A DNA stretch of 64,000 nt from Geobacillus thermocatenulatus (lineage in GTDB: Bacteria > Bacillota > Bacilli > Bacillales > Anoxybacillaceae): the NCBI RefSeq assembly GCF_002217655.1, contig NZ_NEWK01000002.1:1737164-1801163 (forward strand), given 5' to 3'. Numbering within the stretch: position 1 is the stretch's first letter; each line of letters begins with the position of its first letter. Positions 16,238-25,008 of the stretch are shown here, one piece after another. Made by a program: the position numbers and the translations under genes. Below the pieces are notes generated by a model, which was given only the letters and a program-made list of their open reading frames with translations, ran no database searches and was not told the origin of the DNA.

Positions 16238-16650
16238 GAGTGATTCACCCCTCAAATGTAGACATTAGTGAAAACCGGAACCGGAACAGCTCCATCATCC
16301 GCTCTGCTTAGCAATCAATGCCTTCAAGGCGGACTGGCCGCTCCGTCATTCCGGGGCAAAGCACTAGGCATGCATGCGGCCGGCCCCCGCCATCCGGGCG
16401 GAAACGGCTTCGTTGCGTGCACCGCCGTTTCATTTAGGGGATTTAACACGCTCCCGGCGCGAGGAAACCAGGCGTTGAGTTGAATGGAGAAAAAAAGAAA
16501 ATGGTTTCTATTCCAATAGAAAACCATATGGTTCGTTGTTTATTGATTTTATCATTGTTTCCATTGCGTCCAAAATTATACGTCATCCCCTCTGCACGGG
16601 AAATGTGCATATTTAGCATTTTATAATGTTACCACAATAAAAAAACGGTG
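16238..16650 (-). other. Long rpoB leader region
   Basis: About 410 nt lie between ybxB and rpoB without a gene. They contain a promoter at the ybxB end, an attenuator-like hairpin with a T-rich tail, and then roughly 240 nt of GC-rich sequence. That part has further self-complementary pieces such as GAAACGGCGG with CCGTTTCCGCC. The short open frames here look like chance. Confidence 0.6.
16488..16527 (-). terminator. Attenuator-like hairpin in the rpoB leader
   Basis: On the minus strand, ATGGTTTTCTATT pairs with AATAGAAACCAT and is followed by TTTCTTTTTTTC. It looks like an intrinsic terminator placed about 100 nt after the promoter and 250 nt before rpoB. It could cut down transcription into rpoBC in a regulated way, but no competing structure was identified by eye. 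Confidence 0.6.
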
Positions 16651-16654
16651 TCAA
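16626..16654 (-). promoter_or_regulatory. Promoter of rpoB-rpoC
   Basis: TTGACA (16654-16649), 17-bp spacer, TAACAT (16631-16626). It overlaps the last codons of ybxB. Confidence 0.72.
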
Positions 16655-17253
16655 CATTTTTTCGCCTTTATGATATAATATCCTTTTTTCTTCGCGACGA
16701 CTTCTACAGCGGGAAAGCATTCGTTCAGCTTTTGCAAGGCCGATGGGGCGCCTTGCTTTTTTTGAATGACGACCCATAGCTCGCCATGATCGAGCAGATG
16801 ATCGCGGCTTTGTTCAAAAATCGCGTAAACGACCCGTTTGCCAGCCCGGATCGGCGGATTGGTGACGACCGCTGCAAATCGCTGTTCTCCGACTTCCGAA
16901 AAAAGATCGCTTTTGTAAATCACCGCATTGTCAATCCCGTTTGCCTGCTTGTTTTCCTGCGCCAGTTCGAGCGCCCGCTCGTTGACATCAATCATGTGAA
17001 CGCGCCGGTTTGGAAACGATTTGGCCAAGGCAAGCCCGATCGGCCCATATCCGCAGCCGACATCCAACCAATCCCCAGCCACTCCCGGCTCCTCGAACGT
17101 TTCAATTAACAGGCGTGTGCCAAAGTCGACTTCGCGTTTTGAAAACACTCCGCTGTCGGTCGTAAAGCGGAATTCATGCCCCCGCAACACGTACGTCCAC
17201 GTTTGCGGGTTTCGCTCGGACTTCGGATTGACTGAGTAATAATGCTCGCTCAT
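16651..17253 (-). CDS. RsmC-like 16S rRNA methyltransferase
   Basis: This 200-residue class I SAM-dependent methyltransferase is the YbxB family. It is related to the rRNA guanine-N2 methyltransferases RsmC/RsmG-type MTS proteins. The SAM site LDVGCGYGPIG is at about residue 63-73, and the catalytic NPPIRAG (NPPx motif) is at about 125. Three ATG codons in a row occur at the start; the last (17253) gives the best spacing from GGAGGGG. The gene lies between rplL and rpoB as in Bacillus. The exact rRNA target base is inferred from the family. Confidence 0.85.
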   Translation of the reverse strand: MSEHYYSVNPKSERNPQTWTYVLRGHEFRFTTDSGVFSKREVDFGTRLLIETFEEPGVAGDWLDVGCGYGPIGLALAKSFPNRRVHMIDVNERALELAQENKQANGIDNAVIYKSDLFSEVGEQRFAAVVTNPPIRAGKRVVYAIFEQSRDHLLDHGELWVVIQKKQGAPSALQKLNECFPAVEVVAKKKGYYIIKAKKC

Positions 17254-17309
17254 CATCATCCCCTCCTCCTTGTCGACAGGCTGCACGGCCTTCCGTTATA
17301 TAGTGTAAC

Positions 17310-17350
17310 AAAAAAGAGGCCGTCCCTTGCTTCGGGCAAGCCTCTTTTTT
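17310..17350 (-). terminator. Intrinsic terminator after rplL
   Basis: GAGGC...GCCTC stem with an inner TTGCCC/GGGACG pairing and six T on the minus strand. Confidence 0.85.
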
Positions 17351-17364
17351 CAATGGCGCAGCCA

Positions 17365-17733
17365 TTACTTGATTTCGACTTTCGCGCCAGCTTCTTCGAG
17401 TTTTGCTTTGATTTCTTCTGCTTCTTCTTTCGCAATGCCTTCTTTGATCGGCTTCGGGGTGTTGTCGACCAAGTCTTTCGCCTCTTTCAGGCCGAGGCCA
17501 GTGATTTCGCGAACGACTTTGATGACTTTGATTTTTTGCGCGCCGGCGTCGGCAAGAATGACGTCGAATTCCGTTTTTTCTGCCGCTGCTTCAGCGCCAG
17601 CTGCTGCGCCGCCCGCGACAACAACCGGAGCCGCAGCTGTTACGCCGAATTCTTCCTCGATCGCTTTCACCAATTCGTTTAATTCCAATACGGTCATATT
17701 TTTCACTGCTTCAATGATTTGTTCTTTCGTCAT
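17365..17733 (-). CDS. rplL: 50S ribosomal protein L7/L12
   Basis: L7/L12 forms the flexible stalk that recruits translational GTPases. It has 122 residues: an N-terminal dimerisation part starting [13 protein letters not shown], an Ala/Gly-rich hinge at about 38-52, and the C-terminal factor-binding domain ([20 protein letters not shown]). The start chosen at 17733 follows AAAGGAGG. It is co-transcribed with rplJ and followed by a terminator. Confidence 0.97.
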   Translation of the reverse strand: MTKEQIIEAVKNMTVLELNELVKAIEEEFGVTAAAPVVVAGGAAAGAEAAAEKTEFDVILADAGAQKIKVIKVVREITGLGLKEAKDLVDNTPKPIKEGIAKEEAEEIKAKLEEAGAKVEIK

Positions 17734-17787
17734 CACAACTTCCTCCTTTGTTTTCTGAATGATGGTTAAGCACATATCGATGCGCCA

Positions 17788-18288
17788 TTACGCGCCTTGT
17801 TCCTCTTGCTTGTCAGCCACCGCTTTAATCGCAAGCGCAAAGTTGCGGATCGGGGCTTGAAGAACGCTAAGCAACATCGAAAGCAACCCTTCGCGGGACG
17901 GGAGTTTCGCCAACGCATCGATTTCTTCTTTGCTGGCGATGTTCCCTTCGATGACGCCGCCTTTGATTTCCAATGCTTCATGCGTTTTCGCAAACTCGCT
18001 TAAAATTTTTGCCGGCGCCACGACATCTTCATTGCTGAAGGCGATGGCATTTGGACCGGTGAACACTTCATCCAGTCCTTCCAAGCCGACTTCCGCGAGC
18101 GCCCGGCGGGTCAAGGTGTTTTTGTACACTTTAAACTCGACGCCTGCCTCGCGCAGCTGTTTGCGCAACTCGGTCATTTCCGCCACGTTCAAGCCGCGGT
18201 AATCAACGATGACGGTTGCCTTGCTGGCCCGGAATTTGTCTGCGATTTCCGCCACCACTTGTTTTTTCAGTTCAATCGCGCTCGACAC
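17788..18288 (-). CDS. rplJ: 50S ribosomal protein L10
   Basis: L10 anchors the L7/L12 dimers to 23S rRNA. The start is a GTG at 18288 with AGGAGG 8 nt upstream, giving 166 residues and the family N-terminus [19 protein letters not shown]10, with L7/L12, binds the leader of its own message; that leader is present upstream with its terminator hairpin. Confidence 0.96.
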
Positions 18289-18329
18289 GTCCTGCACCTC
18301 CTGTAAGAAAAATGAGAGAATACCACTTA

Positions 18330-18505
18330 TACCGTCTGCTCAATAAAAAACCTCCATGCCGCGTAGACATGGAGGTGTCGTTCAACGCACCGCCGCTCGT
18401 CCCCGACGTAGGGCGCGCTGTTCTATCGTCCACATACCTCGGTAGGAAATTAAGCCTCAAACAGGCACCTACTGTCTACGGTACAAATGATATTCATTTG
18501 TTCAG
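18330..18505 (-). promoter_or_regulatory. L10 leader (autoregulatory RNA of rplJ-rplL)
   Basis: The untranslated leader of rplJL carries the pattern of the Firmicute L10 leader. A structured part (GTAGACAGTAGGTGCCTG...TACCGAGGTATG) is followed by an intrinsic terminator at 18343-18376, with ACCTCCATG and CATGGAGGT arms and six T. In known examples, binding of the L10-L12 complex favours termination. Assignment is by eye and from the gene context. Confidence 0.85.
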
Positions 18506-18514
18506 CCAAATGGC

Positions 18515-18543
18515 ATTTTAACAAACGGACAAACAAAAGTCAA
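18515..18543 (-). promoter_or_regulatory. Promoter of rplJ-rplL
   Basis: TTGACT (18543-18538), 17-bp spacer, TAAAAT (18520-18515), directly after the rplA stop codon and just before the L10 leader. Confidence 0.75.
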
Positions 18544-18546
18544 CGG

Positions 18547-19248
18547 TTATTGTGCAACCGCAACCGTGGACGGGTCAACCTTGATGCCAGGGCCCATTGT
18601 CGATGTAATCGTGACGTTTTTCACGTACGTCCCTTTTGCCGCCGCCGGTTTAGCTTTCAAAATGGCTTCATAGACGGCCGCGAAGTTTTCAGCCAATTTC
18701 TCGTTGTCAAACGATACTTTGCCGATCGGAACGTGGATGTTGCCCGCTTTGTCGACCCGGTATTCCACTTTACCAGCCTTGATTTCTTGCACCGCTTTTG
18801 CTACGTCAAACGTGACGGTTCCGGTTTTCGGGTTTGGCATTAACCCTTTCGGCCCTAAAATGCGGCCGAGTTTCCCGACTTCACCCATCATGTCCGGCGT
18901 AGCCACAACGACATCAAAGTCAAACCAACCTTGCTGGATTTTGTTGATATATTCTGTATCGCCGACATAGTCAGCGCCAGCTGCTTCTGCTTCTTTCGCT
19001 TTTTCCCCTTTCGCGAACACCAACACGCGCGCCACTTTCCCTGTGCCGTGCGGCAGGACGACAGCGCCGCGAATTTGTTGGTCCGCTTTTTTCGGGTCAA
19101 CACCCAAGCGGAACGCCACTTCCACCGTGGCATCAAATTTCGCGATGTTCGTTTTTTTCACGAGCTCGATTGCTTCAGCAATCGGGTATGCTTTGGAGCG
19201 GTCAACGAGCTTCAATGCTTCTAAGTACTTCTTTCCTCTTTTCGGCAT
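18547..19248 (-). CDS. rplA: 50S ribosomal protein L1
   Basis: L1 forms the mobile L1 stalk and helps release deacylated tRNA from the E site. In many bacteria it also represses the L11-L1 operon by binding mRNA. The protein has 233 residues from the ATG at 19248 (GAGGAGG upstream), beginning [20 protein letters not shown]. The region [19 protein letters not shown] is the L1 signature. A 180-nt gap to rplK holds hairpins that could be an L1 site. Confidence 0.97.
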   Translation of the reverse strand: MPKRGKKYLEALKLVDRSKAYPIAEAIELVKKTNIAKFDATVEVAFRLGVDPKKADQQIRGAVVLPHGTGKVARVLVFAKGEKAKEAEAAGADYVGDTEYINKIQQGWFDFDVVVATPDMMGEVGKLGRILGPKGLMPNPKTGTVTFDVAKAVQEIKAGKVEYRVDKAGNIHVPIGKVSFDNEKLAENFAAVYEAILKAKPAAAKGTYVKNVTITSTMGPGIKVDPSTVAVAQ

Positions 19249-19429
19249 GTGAAAAATCCTCCTCGATTGTGGTTTTAGCGGAAAAAACCTCCCACATGGA
19301 ACATTCTTCGCTTCTTTCGAAAGCGAAGAAGCGGCCGGATGCCCATTCATCAGGCCTGTCTTGCTGTTTTTATTCATGGAGAAAGAGGTTGCCGAATGAC
19401 GCAACCCCCTTCACAAACGACGCACGGCT
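19249..19429 (-). other. rplK-rplA gap with two hairpins
   Basis: No gene is present. The transcribed strand can fold GGTTGCGTCATTCGGCAACC near the rplK end. About 60 nt further on is CTTCGCTTTCGAAAGAAGCGAAG. Neither has a T-run. An L1-binding site in the message is possible by analogy with other bacteria but is not proven by the sequence. Confidence 0.45.
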
Positions 19430-19855
19430 TTAGTCTTCAATCACGATGCCCATGCTGCGGGCCGTGCCTTCGATCATGCGCATGGCCGCCTCAATGCTCG
19501 CCGCATTCAAATCCGGCATTTTCAGCTCAGCGATCTCACGTACTTTGTCGCGTTTAATTGTCGCCACTTTGTTGCGGTTCGGTTCGCCGGAGCCCGATTC
19601 AATGCCTGCCGCTTTTTTCAGCAATACAGCGGCTGGCGGCGTTTTCGTGATGAATGTAAATGAACGGTCTTCAAAAACCGTAATTTCAACCGGAATGATC
19701 AACCCTGCTTGGTCCGCCGTGCGGGCATTAAACTCTTTGCAAAACGCCATAATATTGACACCGGCTTGACCCAACGCAGGACCTACTGGCGGCGCCGGAT
19801 TCGCTTTCCCTGCAGGAATTTGCAGTTTGACGACCTTGATGACTTTTTTCGCCAC
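19430..19855 (-). CDS. rplK: 50S ribosomal protein L11
   Basis: L11 binds the GTPase-associated centre of 23S rRNA and is needed for RelA activation. The GTG at 19855, with AAGGAGG upstream, gives 141 residues and the family start [19 protein letters not shown]. The N-terminal proline-rich part [13 protein letters not shown], where thiostrepton resistance arises, is wild type. It heads the L11-L1 unit behind its own promoter. Confidence 0.97.
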   Translation of the reverse strand: MAKKVIKVVKLQIPAGKANPAPPVGPALGQAGVNIMAFCKEFNARTADQAGLIIPVEITVFEDRSFTFITKTPPAAVLLKKAAGIESGSGEPNRNKVATIKRDKVREIAELKMPDLNAASIEAAMRMIEGTARSMGIVIED

Positions 19856-19927
19856 GAGACACACCTCCTTAAGTCCGTGATGTGGTATTAGGGATTGCCC
19901 CTCCCACTCATCCGGCTCCGGTCTACT

Positions 19928-20005
19928 GAGCCGTTTTCCTATCTCCCGTTCAGTTGAGAGGATCAGCGTAAAACAAAACGGCTCCCTTATACAAAAGTGT
20001 ATAAG
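19928..20005 (-). promoter_or_regulatory. Structured rplK leader
   Basis: The roughly 190-nt leader of rplK contains a hairpin CTTATAC/GTATAAG (20005-19986). Next to it is a long stem with 10-nt arms GAGCCGTTTT (19984-19975) and AAAACGGCTC (19937-19928) that closes a 37-nt loop. No T-run follows the long stem. It may be a ribosomal-protein or processing element; the family is not recognised. Confidence 0.5.
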
Positions 20006-20049
20006 TTCACCGCCATATGCCTCCGTTTAAGAGACATACTGACTTTAAA

Positions 20050-20078
20050 ATAGTATCACTTTTCCCTATCAATTGCAA
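20050..20078 (-). promoter_or_regulatory. Promoter of rplK-rplA
   Basis: TTGCAA (20078-20073), 17-bp spacer, TACTAT (20055-20050), just after the nusG stop. Confidence 0.68.
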
Positions 20079-20090
20079 GTTCTTTATCCA

Positions 20091-20624
20091 TTAGATTTTT
20101 TCTATTTGCGAAAACTCAAGCTCCACCCGTGTTTCGCGCCCAAACATATCGACAAGCAGCTTCACTTTATGTTTATCCGGGTCAATCGCTTCAATTTTCC
20201 CTGTAAAGTTCGCAAACGGACCTTCTTTGATCCGCACCGTTTCATTTACCTCATAGTCCACGTCAACCTCGGCAAGCGGCATGCCCATCCGCTTCAAGAT
20301 CATTTTTACTTCTTCCTCCATAAGCGGCGTCGGTTTCGAACCAGCTCCGCTTGAGCCGACAAATCCCGTGACGCCCGGCGTGTTGCGCACGACATACCAT
20401 GAGTCATCCGTCATGACCATCTCAACGAGCACATAGCCAGGGAACACTTTCTTTTTCGTCGTTTTCCGTTTTCCGTTTTTGACATCCGTTTCCGTCTCTT
20501 CCGGAACGACGACGCGAAAAATTTTATCTTGCATTCCCATCGATTCGACGCGTTTTTCCAAATTGGCTTTCACTTTGTTTTCATATCCCGAATATGTATG
20601 GACAACATACCAGTTTTTCTCCAT
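20091..20624 (-). CDS. nusG: Transcription factor NusG
   Basis: NusG binds RNA polymerase, affects pausing and termination, and couples to the ribosome through S10. The 177-residue protein starts at the ATG at 20624 with GGGGAGG 7 nt upstream; the longer frame extends into the secE-nusG gap. The N-terminal NGN domain begins MEKNWYVVHTYSGYENKVKA, and the KOW motif (VRIKEGPFANFTGKIEAID) is at about 127-146. It follows secE as in most bacteria. Confidence 0.96.
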   Translation of the reverse strand: MEKNWYVVHTYSGYENKVKANLEKRVESMGMQDKIFRVVVPEETETDVKNGKRKTTKKKVFPGYVLVEMVMTDDSWYVVRNTPGVTGFVGSSGAGSKPTPLMEEEVKMILKRMGMPLAEVDVDYEVNETVRIKEGPFANFTGKIEAIDPDKHKVKLLVDMFGRETRVELEFSQIEKI

Positions 20625-20670
20625 CAACAAGCCTCCCCAAGGCGGTTTTCGTTTTGTTTTTTGCGCAAAA

Positions 20671-20693
20671 CAAAAACCCGTTGCCGGGTTCCA
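20671..20693 (-). terminator. Short hairpin in the secE-nusG gap
   Basis: GAACCCG, loop GCAA, CGGGTTTTTG on the minus strand. It looks like a weak intrinsic terminator or attenuator between two genes usually transcribed together. A long T-rich tract follows. Confidence 0.5.
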
Positions 20694-20736
20694 TACGCGC
20701 ACGATTATCTTTCATTATAACATATCCTTCATCCGC

Positions 20737-20919
20737 TTATTCAAACACGAGGCGAATCAACTCAGAAATGCCCAGGTCCACAACGGCAAAAAAGACGGTG
20801 AAAAACGCCACCGTGGCCAACACGACCGCCGTGTAGTTCACCAACTCCTTCCGGTTTGGCCAACTCACTTTTTTCAGCTCGCGTACGACTTCTTTTAAAA
20901 AGTTGATTACTCGCTGCAT
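20737..20919 (-). CDS. secE: Preprotein translocase subunit SecE
   Basis: SecE clamps the SecY channel in the membrane. It is a small single-span form of 60 residues from the ATG at 20919 (GGAGG 8 nt upstream; a GTG one codon before is an alternative). An amphipathic start (NFLKEVVRELKKVSWPNRKE) is followed by one hydrophobic segment at about 30-52. The KVSWP motif is the family hallmark. It lies between rpmG and nusG. Confidence 0.93.
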   Translation of the reverse strand: MQRVINFLKEVVRELKKVSWPNRKELVNYTAVVLATVAFFTVFFAVVDLGISELIRLVFE

Positions 20920-20959
20920 CACTCGTACCTCCATCATCGTTCAAAACTATCTCCACCGT

Positions 20960-21109
20960 CTATTTCGTTTCACGATGGATCGTATGTTTGTTGCATGTTG
21001 AGCAAAACTTGTTGGCCATAAGGCGCTCACCAAGGCGACGTATTTGTTTTGCTGCCGTATAGTTTCGGCTTCCGCACTGCGCGCAAGCCAGCGTCACTTT
21101 TTGGCGCAT
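20960..21109 (-). CDS. rpmG: 50S ribosomal protein L33
   Basis: A 49-residue gene that is easily missed. It translates as MRQKVTLACAQCGSRNYTAA and so on, ending KHTIHRETK. L33 lies near the E-site tRNA. Two CxxC pairs (CAQC and CSTC) show this is the zinc-binding form, so it needs zinc, unlike the zinc-free paralogue induced in zinc starvation. AGGAACGGTGG lies upstream. The position sigH-rpmG-secE-nusG is the same as in B. subtilis. Confidence 0.93.
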   Translation of the reverse strand: MRQKVTLACAQCGSRNYTAAKQIRRLGERLMANKFCSTCNKHTIHRETK

Positions 21110-21144
21110 CAGCATTCCACCGTTCCTGCGAGATGTCCATAAAA

Positions 21145-21173
21145 ATTTATCATATTGGCTGTTTCGCTGTCAA
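21145..21173 (-). promoter_or_regulatory. Promoter before rpmG-secE-nusG
   Basis: TTGACA (21173-21168), 17-bp spacer, ATAAAT (21150-21145). Confidence 0.6.
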
Positions 21174-21202
21174 TGACGTCTTTTGATTCGGCGGCGCGAT
21201 GC

Positions 21203-21841
21203 CTACAAACTGACCTCGCGGTATTCCAAATATTTCTCGAGCTTCCGCTTGACGCGCTGCAACGCGTTGTCGATCGACTTGACATGGCGGTTCAGCTCTT
21301 CGGAAATTTCTTGGTATGAGCGTCCATCCAAATACAAAGCGAGCACTTTCCGCTCGAGGTCGCTGAGCAGTTCCGCCATCTTTAGTTCAATATCGTCGAC
21401 TTCCTCGCGGTTGACAATCAACTGTTCCGGGTCGGTCACCTGCGTGCCGGACAACACATCCATCAGCGTCCGGTCAGATTCATCGTCATAAATCGGCTTA
21501 TCCAAGGAAACGTAAGAGTTGAGCGGAATATGCTTTTGGCGGGTCGCCGTTTTAATCGCGGTAATCATTTGCCTTGTGATGCAAAGTTCTGCAAACGCTT
21601 TAAATGAGGAAAGCTTGTCCCCCTTAAAATCACGGACGGCCTTATACAGACCGATCATTCCTTCCTGCACGATATCTTCACGATCAGCTCCGACTAAAAA
21701 ATAGGAGCGAGCTTTGGCGCGCACAAAGTTTTGATATTTATGGATTAAAAAATCAAGTGCTTCCCCATCCCCTTCGTGAACGAGCGCAACAAGCTGCTCA
21801 TCGTCCAGATGATGATAATCTTTCCCTTTCATTGCTTTCAA
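21203..21841 (-). CDS. sigH: RNA polymerase sigma-H factor (Spo0H)
   Basis: Sigma-H directs early stationary-phase and sporulation-onset genes. Region 2 (YQNFVRAKARSYFLVGADRE, DIVQEGMIGLYKAVRDF) and region 4 (LYLDGRSYQEISEELNRHVK) are complete, ending YREVSL. An ATG at 21886 would lie within 3 nt of the -10 of the gene's own promoter, so it cannot be the start. The TTG at 21841, with GGGGG about 5 nt upstream, gives 212 residues, close to the B. subtilis length. The ATG at 21832 is the alternative. Confidence 0.9.
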   Translation of the reverse strand: MKAMKGKDYHHLDDEQLVALVHEGDGEALDFLIHKYQNFVRAKARSYFLVGADREDIVQEGMIGLYKAVRDFKGDKLSSFKAFAELCITRQMITAIKTATRQKHIPLNSYVSLDKPIYDDESDRTLMDVLSGTQVTDPEQLIVNREEVDDIELKMAELLSDLERKVLALYLDGRSYQEISEELNRHVKSIDNALQRVKRKLEKYLEYREVSL

Positions 21842-21888
21842 GCATTCCCCCACGCTGATCCCCCCGACCGCATCAATCGCTAACATGT

Positions 21889-21918
21889 ATTATACAGGAC
21901 AAATTTTTACAGCGTCAA
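21889..21918 (-). promoter_or_regulatory. Promoter of sigH
   Basis: TTGACG (21918-21913), 18-bp spacer, TATAAT (21894-21889). In B. subtilis spo0H transcription is sigma-A dependent and repressed by AbrB; no AbrB site can be called by eye. Confidence 0.72.
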
Positions 21919-21922
21919 CCGC

Positions 21923-22435
21923 TCATTTTTCTCCTCTTCGCCATTTTTCAAAAATTTCAGCAATTCTATCATTTAGCGGAACTTTGGAGGTCGGAGTGCG
22001 CTGCCGCATCGCTTTTACTTTTTGGGAAATGTCCCGCTCAACCGTCTCGACTTCATCCAATAGCTCGCGCGCCGACTTGCGCAGGGCGCCTTGGCCGAAC
22101 ACCGTCCATTGTTCAGTGTAGTCGGAGGTAGCGACATACACTTTTGTGCGCGCATTCATCAATGTTTTCGTCAACCGTTCAATTCGCTCATCGGCCGTCT
22201 CATGTTCCTTTGTAAAAATGACATCGACGTCGTAATGTTTATACTTTTTCTCGTTTCCTTGCACGAGGTGGGCATCGAATACGATCACGACATGGTCCCC
22301 GGTGAATCCTTTGTAGTCAGCCATTTTTTCAATCAATAAATCCCTTGCCGCTGCCAGATCGCCCTCTTCTTTCAACCGGCGCAGCTCCGGCCACGCTCCG
22401 ATGATGTTATAGCCGTCGACAATCAAAATGTTCAT
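21923..22435 (-). CDS. rae1: Ribosome-dependent mRNA endonuclease Rae1 (YacP)
   Basis: This 170-residue protein has the NYN/PIN-like fold. It starts MNILIVDGYNIIGAWPELRR and has conserved acidic positions in VVIVFDAH (about 47-54) and FTKEHETADERIERL (about 77-91). In B. subtilis Rae1 enters the ribosomal A site and cuts certain mRNAs during translation. The gene follows rlmB by 3 nt and precedes sigH. Function is by homology. Confidence 0.88.
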   Translation of the reverse strand: MNILIVDGYNIIGAWPELRRLKEEGDLAAARDLLIEKMADYKGFTGDHVVIVFDAHLVQGNEKKYKHYDVDVIFTKEHETADERIERLTKTLMNARTKVYVATSDYTEQWTVFGQGALRKSARELLDEVETVERDISQKVKAMRQRTPTSKVPLNDRIAEIFEKWRRGEK

Positions 22436-22438
22436 TCG

Positions 22439-23179
22439 CTACTCTCCCAACGGATACCGCTTCCGGTACACCTCGTACATGAGCAGGCTGGCGGCGACAG
22501 AGGCATTGAGTGAGGTGACATGGCCGCGCATCGGCAACCGGAACAAGAAATCGCACTTTTCAAGCACTAGGCGGCTGATCCCTTTTCCTTCGCTCCCGAT
22601 GACGAGCGCCAACGGCATCGTGCCATCGAGCGAGCGGTAGTCGTCTTGAGCCGACGCATCCGTTCCGGCTACCCACACTCCGCGCTCTTTCAGCTCGTCA
22701 ATCGTCCGCGCCAAGTTTGTCACACGCGCGACCGGAACGTGCTCAATCGCCCCGGTCGACGCCTTCGCCACCGTTTGGGTCAGCCCGACCGAACGCCGCT
22801 TCGGAATAATGAGGCCGTGCGCCCCGACCGCATCAGCGGTGCGCATGATGGCCCCTAAATTATGCGGATCCTCAAGCTCGTCCAAGATGAGAAAAAACGG
22901 CGCCTCGCCCCGCTCAGCGGCGCGAGCGAACAAGTCATCGATTTCATAGTAGCGGTAAGCCGCCGCCTGAGCGATCACCCCTTGATGAGCTCCTTCAGCC
23001 ATCTGATCAAGCTTGCGCTTCGGGACATATTGGACGAGCACGCCCCGCCGCTTTGCCCATTCAAGCACAGGTTCGACGGCATGGCGCTGCGCCCCTTCCG
23101 CGATCCAAATTTTATGGATGTCGCGCCCGGCTTTGAGCGCTTCAATGACCGGATTTTTGCCGATAATGTAGTCCATCAT
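22439..23179 (-). CDS. rlmB: SPOUT-family 23S rRNA 2'-O-ribose methyltransferase
   Basis: A 246-residue TrmH-type methyltransferase (YacO). The N-terminal substrate-binding domain begins [20 protein letters not shown]. The C-terminal knotted SPOUT domain has [20 protein letters not shown] (about 99-118), [11 protein letters not shown] (about 192-202) and [13 protein letters not shown]. By homology it methylates G2251 of 23S rRNA. Its start overlaps the mrnC stop by 4 nt (ATGA). Confidence 0.88.
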   Translation of the reverse strand: MMDYIIGKNPVIEALKAGRDIHKIWIAEGAQRHAVEPVLEWAKRRGVLVQYVPKRKLDQMAEGAHQGVIAQAAAYRYYEIDDLFARAAERGEAPFFLILDELEDPHNLGAIMRTADAVGAHGLIIPKRRSVGLTQTVAKASTGAIEHVPVARVTNLARTIDELKERGVWVAGTDASAQDDYRSLDGTMPLALVIGSEGKGISRLVLEKCDFLFRLPMRGHVTSLNASVAASLLMYEVYRKRYPLGE

Positions 23180-23601
23180 TCCAACGCCCTTTCTTCCCTT
23201 TCAATAATGGCAAACGAACGGCCGATCAGCTCATCAACCCGCTTTTCATTATTCATCAAAAAATGATAGCCGATGAGCGCCTCAAAGGCCGTGCTATGCC
23301 GGTATGTTTGCACATCCGTATTTTTCGGGATTGTGCCTGATTTGGCATTGCGGCCGCGGCGGACGATGTCCTTTTCCTCCTCGGTCAGGACGCCCTCGTC
23401 AAGCAACGCCAAAATCACTTGCGCTTGCGCCCGCGCCGACACATAGCGGACCGCCCGCCGATGCAGCTCATGCGGCCGCACGCTGCCACCAGCAAGCAAA
23501 TGGCGTCGCACATACACCTCGTACACGGCGTCGCCAATATAGGCAAGCGCCAGTCCATTTAACTGCTTCACATCGTTGACCGTTTCAAACTCCGCCATCA
23601 T
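23176..23601 (-). CDS. mrnC: Mini-ribonuclease III
   Basis: Mini-III matures the 5' and 3' ends of 23S rRNA in Bacillus. The 141-residue protein is an RNase III catalytic domain without a dsRNA-binding domain. The signature is [20 protein letters not shown] (about 16-35) with its catalytic Asp, and the second acidic patch is in [14 protein letters not shown] (about 102-115). It is 6 nt after cysS, in the cysE-cysS-mrnC-rlmB order seen in B. subtilis. Confidence 0.93.
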   Translation of the reverse strand: MMAEFETVNDVKQLNGLALAYIGDAVYEVYVRRHLLAGGSVRPHELHRRAVRYVSARAQAQVILALLDEGVLTEEEKDIVRRGRNAKSGTIPKNTDVQTYRHSTAFEALIGYHFLMNNEKRVDELIGRSFAIIEREERALE

Positions 23602-23607
23602 CGCGTG

Positions 23608-25008
23608 CTATCCCCGTTTCCATCTCGTTCCTTGCGGCGTGTCTTCCAAAATAATGTTTTTCGCTCTCAACTCGTCGCGAATGCGGTCGGCCAGAGCAAA
23701 ATCGCGATTTTTCCGCGCTTCATTTCGCTTTTGGATCAACGCCTCGATTTCCTCATCAAGCAGCTCATCCTGCTTCAAGGTGAGTCCAAGTACGTCCGCC
23801 AGCTGTTCGAACTCGCGCAAAAACGCGTGAATGACCTTCTCGGATGTCGTTTTTTCCTGCAAGTACAAGTTGGCCTGCTTCGCCAGTTCAAACAATACGG
23901 CAATGCCGTTCGCCGTGTTGAAATCGTCGTCCATTTCACGGATGAACGAGGCGCGGATATCGGCAATGCGCGAAACCCATTCCTCGTCATTGTCCGTTAA
24001 GTTCGTGCTTGCCTGCAGGCGATGCTGCAAATTGCTGTACGCCGTCTTCAGGCGCTCGAGTCCGCGCCGCGCACTCTCAAGCAGTTCCTCGCTGTAGTTG
24101 ATCGGATGGCGGTAATGCACCGACAGCATGAAAAAACGCAGCACTTGCGGGTCGATCTCCCGGATGATATCGTGAACGAGCACGAAATTGCCAAGCGACT
24201 TCGACATTTTTTCGTTGTTAATATTTAAATACCCATTGTGCAACCAATATTTTGCAAACGGTTTGCCGGTCAGCGCCTCCGACTGGGCGATTTCGTTTTC
24301 ATGGTGCGGGAATGTCAAGTCCTGGCCGCCGGCGTGGATATCGATCGTATCGCCCAAATATTTGCGCGCCATCGCCGAACATTCGATATGCCAACCAGGC
24401 CGCCCTTTCCCCCATGGACTGTCCCAACAAATTTCTCCTTCCTTTGCTGCTTTCCAAAGGGCGAAATCAAGTGGATCGTCTTTTTTCTCCCCAATTTCGA
24501 TGCGCGCCCCAGCTTGCAGCTCATCGATCGATTGATGAGACAGCTTGCCGTATTCGCGGAACTTGCGCGTCCGGTAATACACGTCGCCGTCGACTTCGTA
24601 GGCATATCCTTTGTCCATGAGCGCCTGAATGAATTCGATAATCGTATCAATGTTTTCGGTCACCCGCGGATGGATGTCCGCTTTTTTGCAGCCAAGCGCC
24701 TGAATGTCTTCAAAATACGCCTCAATAAACCGCTCAGCGATCGCCGGCACGCTCTCCCCGAGCTCGCGGGCCGCTTTGATCAACTTGTCATCGACGTCGG
24801 TAAAGTTCGATACATACGTCACATCATAGCCGCGGAACTCCAAATAGCGGCGGATCGTGTCAAAAACGATGGCGGCCCGAGCATTGCCGATGTGAATATA
24901 ATTATAGACGGTCGGGCCGCACACATACATTTTCACTTTATTCGGCTCCAGCGGCTCAAACGGTTCTTTTTTTCGCGTCAGCGTATTATAAAGCCGGATG
25001 CTGCTCAT
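23608..25008 (-). CDS. cysS: Cysteinyl-tRNA synthetase
   Basis: CysRS charges tRNA-Cys. The 466-residue class I enzyme has HIGNARAAI (HIGH motif, about 37-45), KMSKSLGN (about 268-275), and the zinc ligands including Cys29 in [11 protein letters not shown]. The start overlaps the end of cysE by 23 nt. A T-box with a TGC specifier lies upstream of cysE, so uncharged tRNA-Cys would raise expression of both genes. Confidence 0.97.
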   Translation of the reverse strand: MSSIRLYNTLTRKKEPFEPLEPNKVKMYVCGPTVYNYIHIGNARAAIVFDTIRRYLEFRGYDVTYVSNFTDVDDKLIKAARELGESVPAIAERFIEAYFEDIQALGCKKADIHPRVTENIDTIIEFIQALMDKGYAYEVDGDVYYRTRKFREYGKLSHQSIDELQAGARIEIGEKKDDPLDFALWKAAKEGEICWDSPWGKGRPGWHIECSAMARKYLGDTIDIHAGGQDLTFPHHENEIAQSEALTGKPFAKYWLHNGYLNINNEKMSKSLGNFVLVHDIIREIDPQVLRFFMLSVHYRHPINYSEELLESARRGLERLKTAYSNLQHRLQASTNLTDNDEEWVSRIADIRASFIREMDDDFNTANGIAVLFELAKQANLYLQEKTTSEKVIHAFLREFEQLADVLGLTLKQDELLDEEIEALIQKRNEARKNRDFALADRIRDELRAKNIILEDTPQGTRWKRG

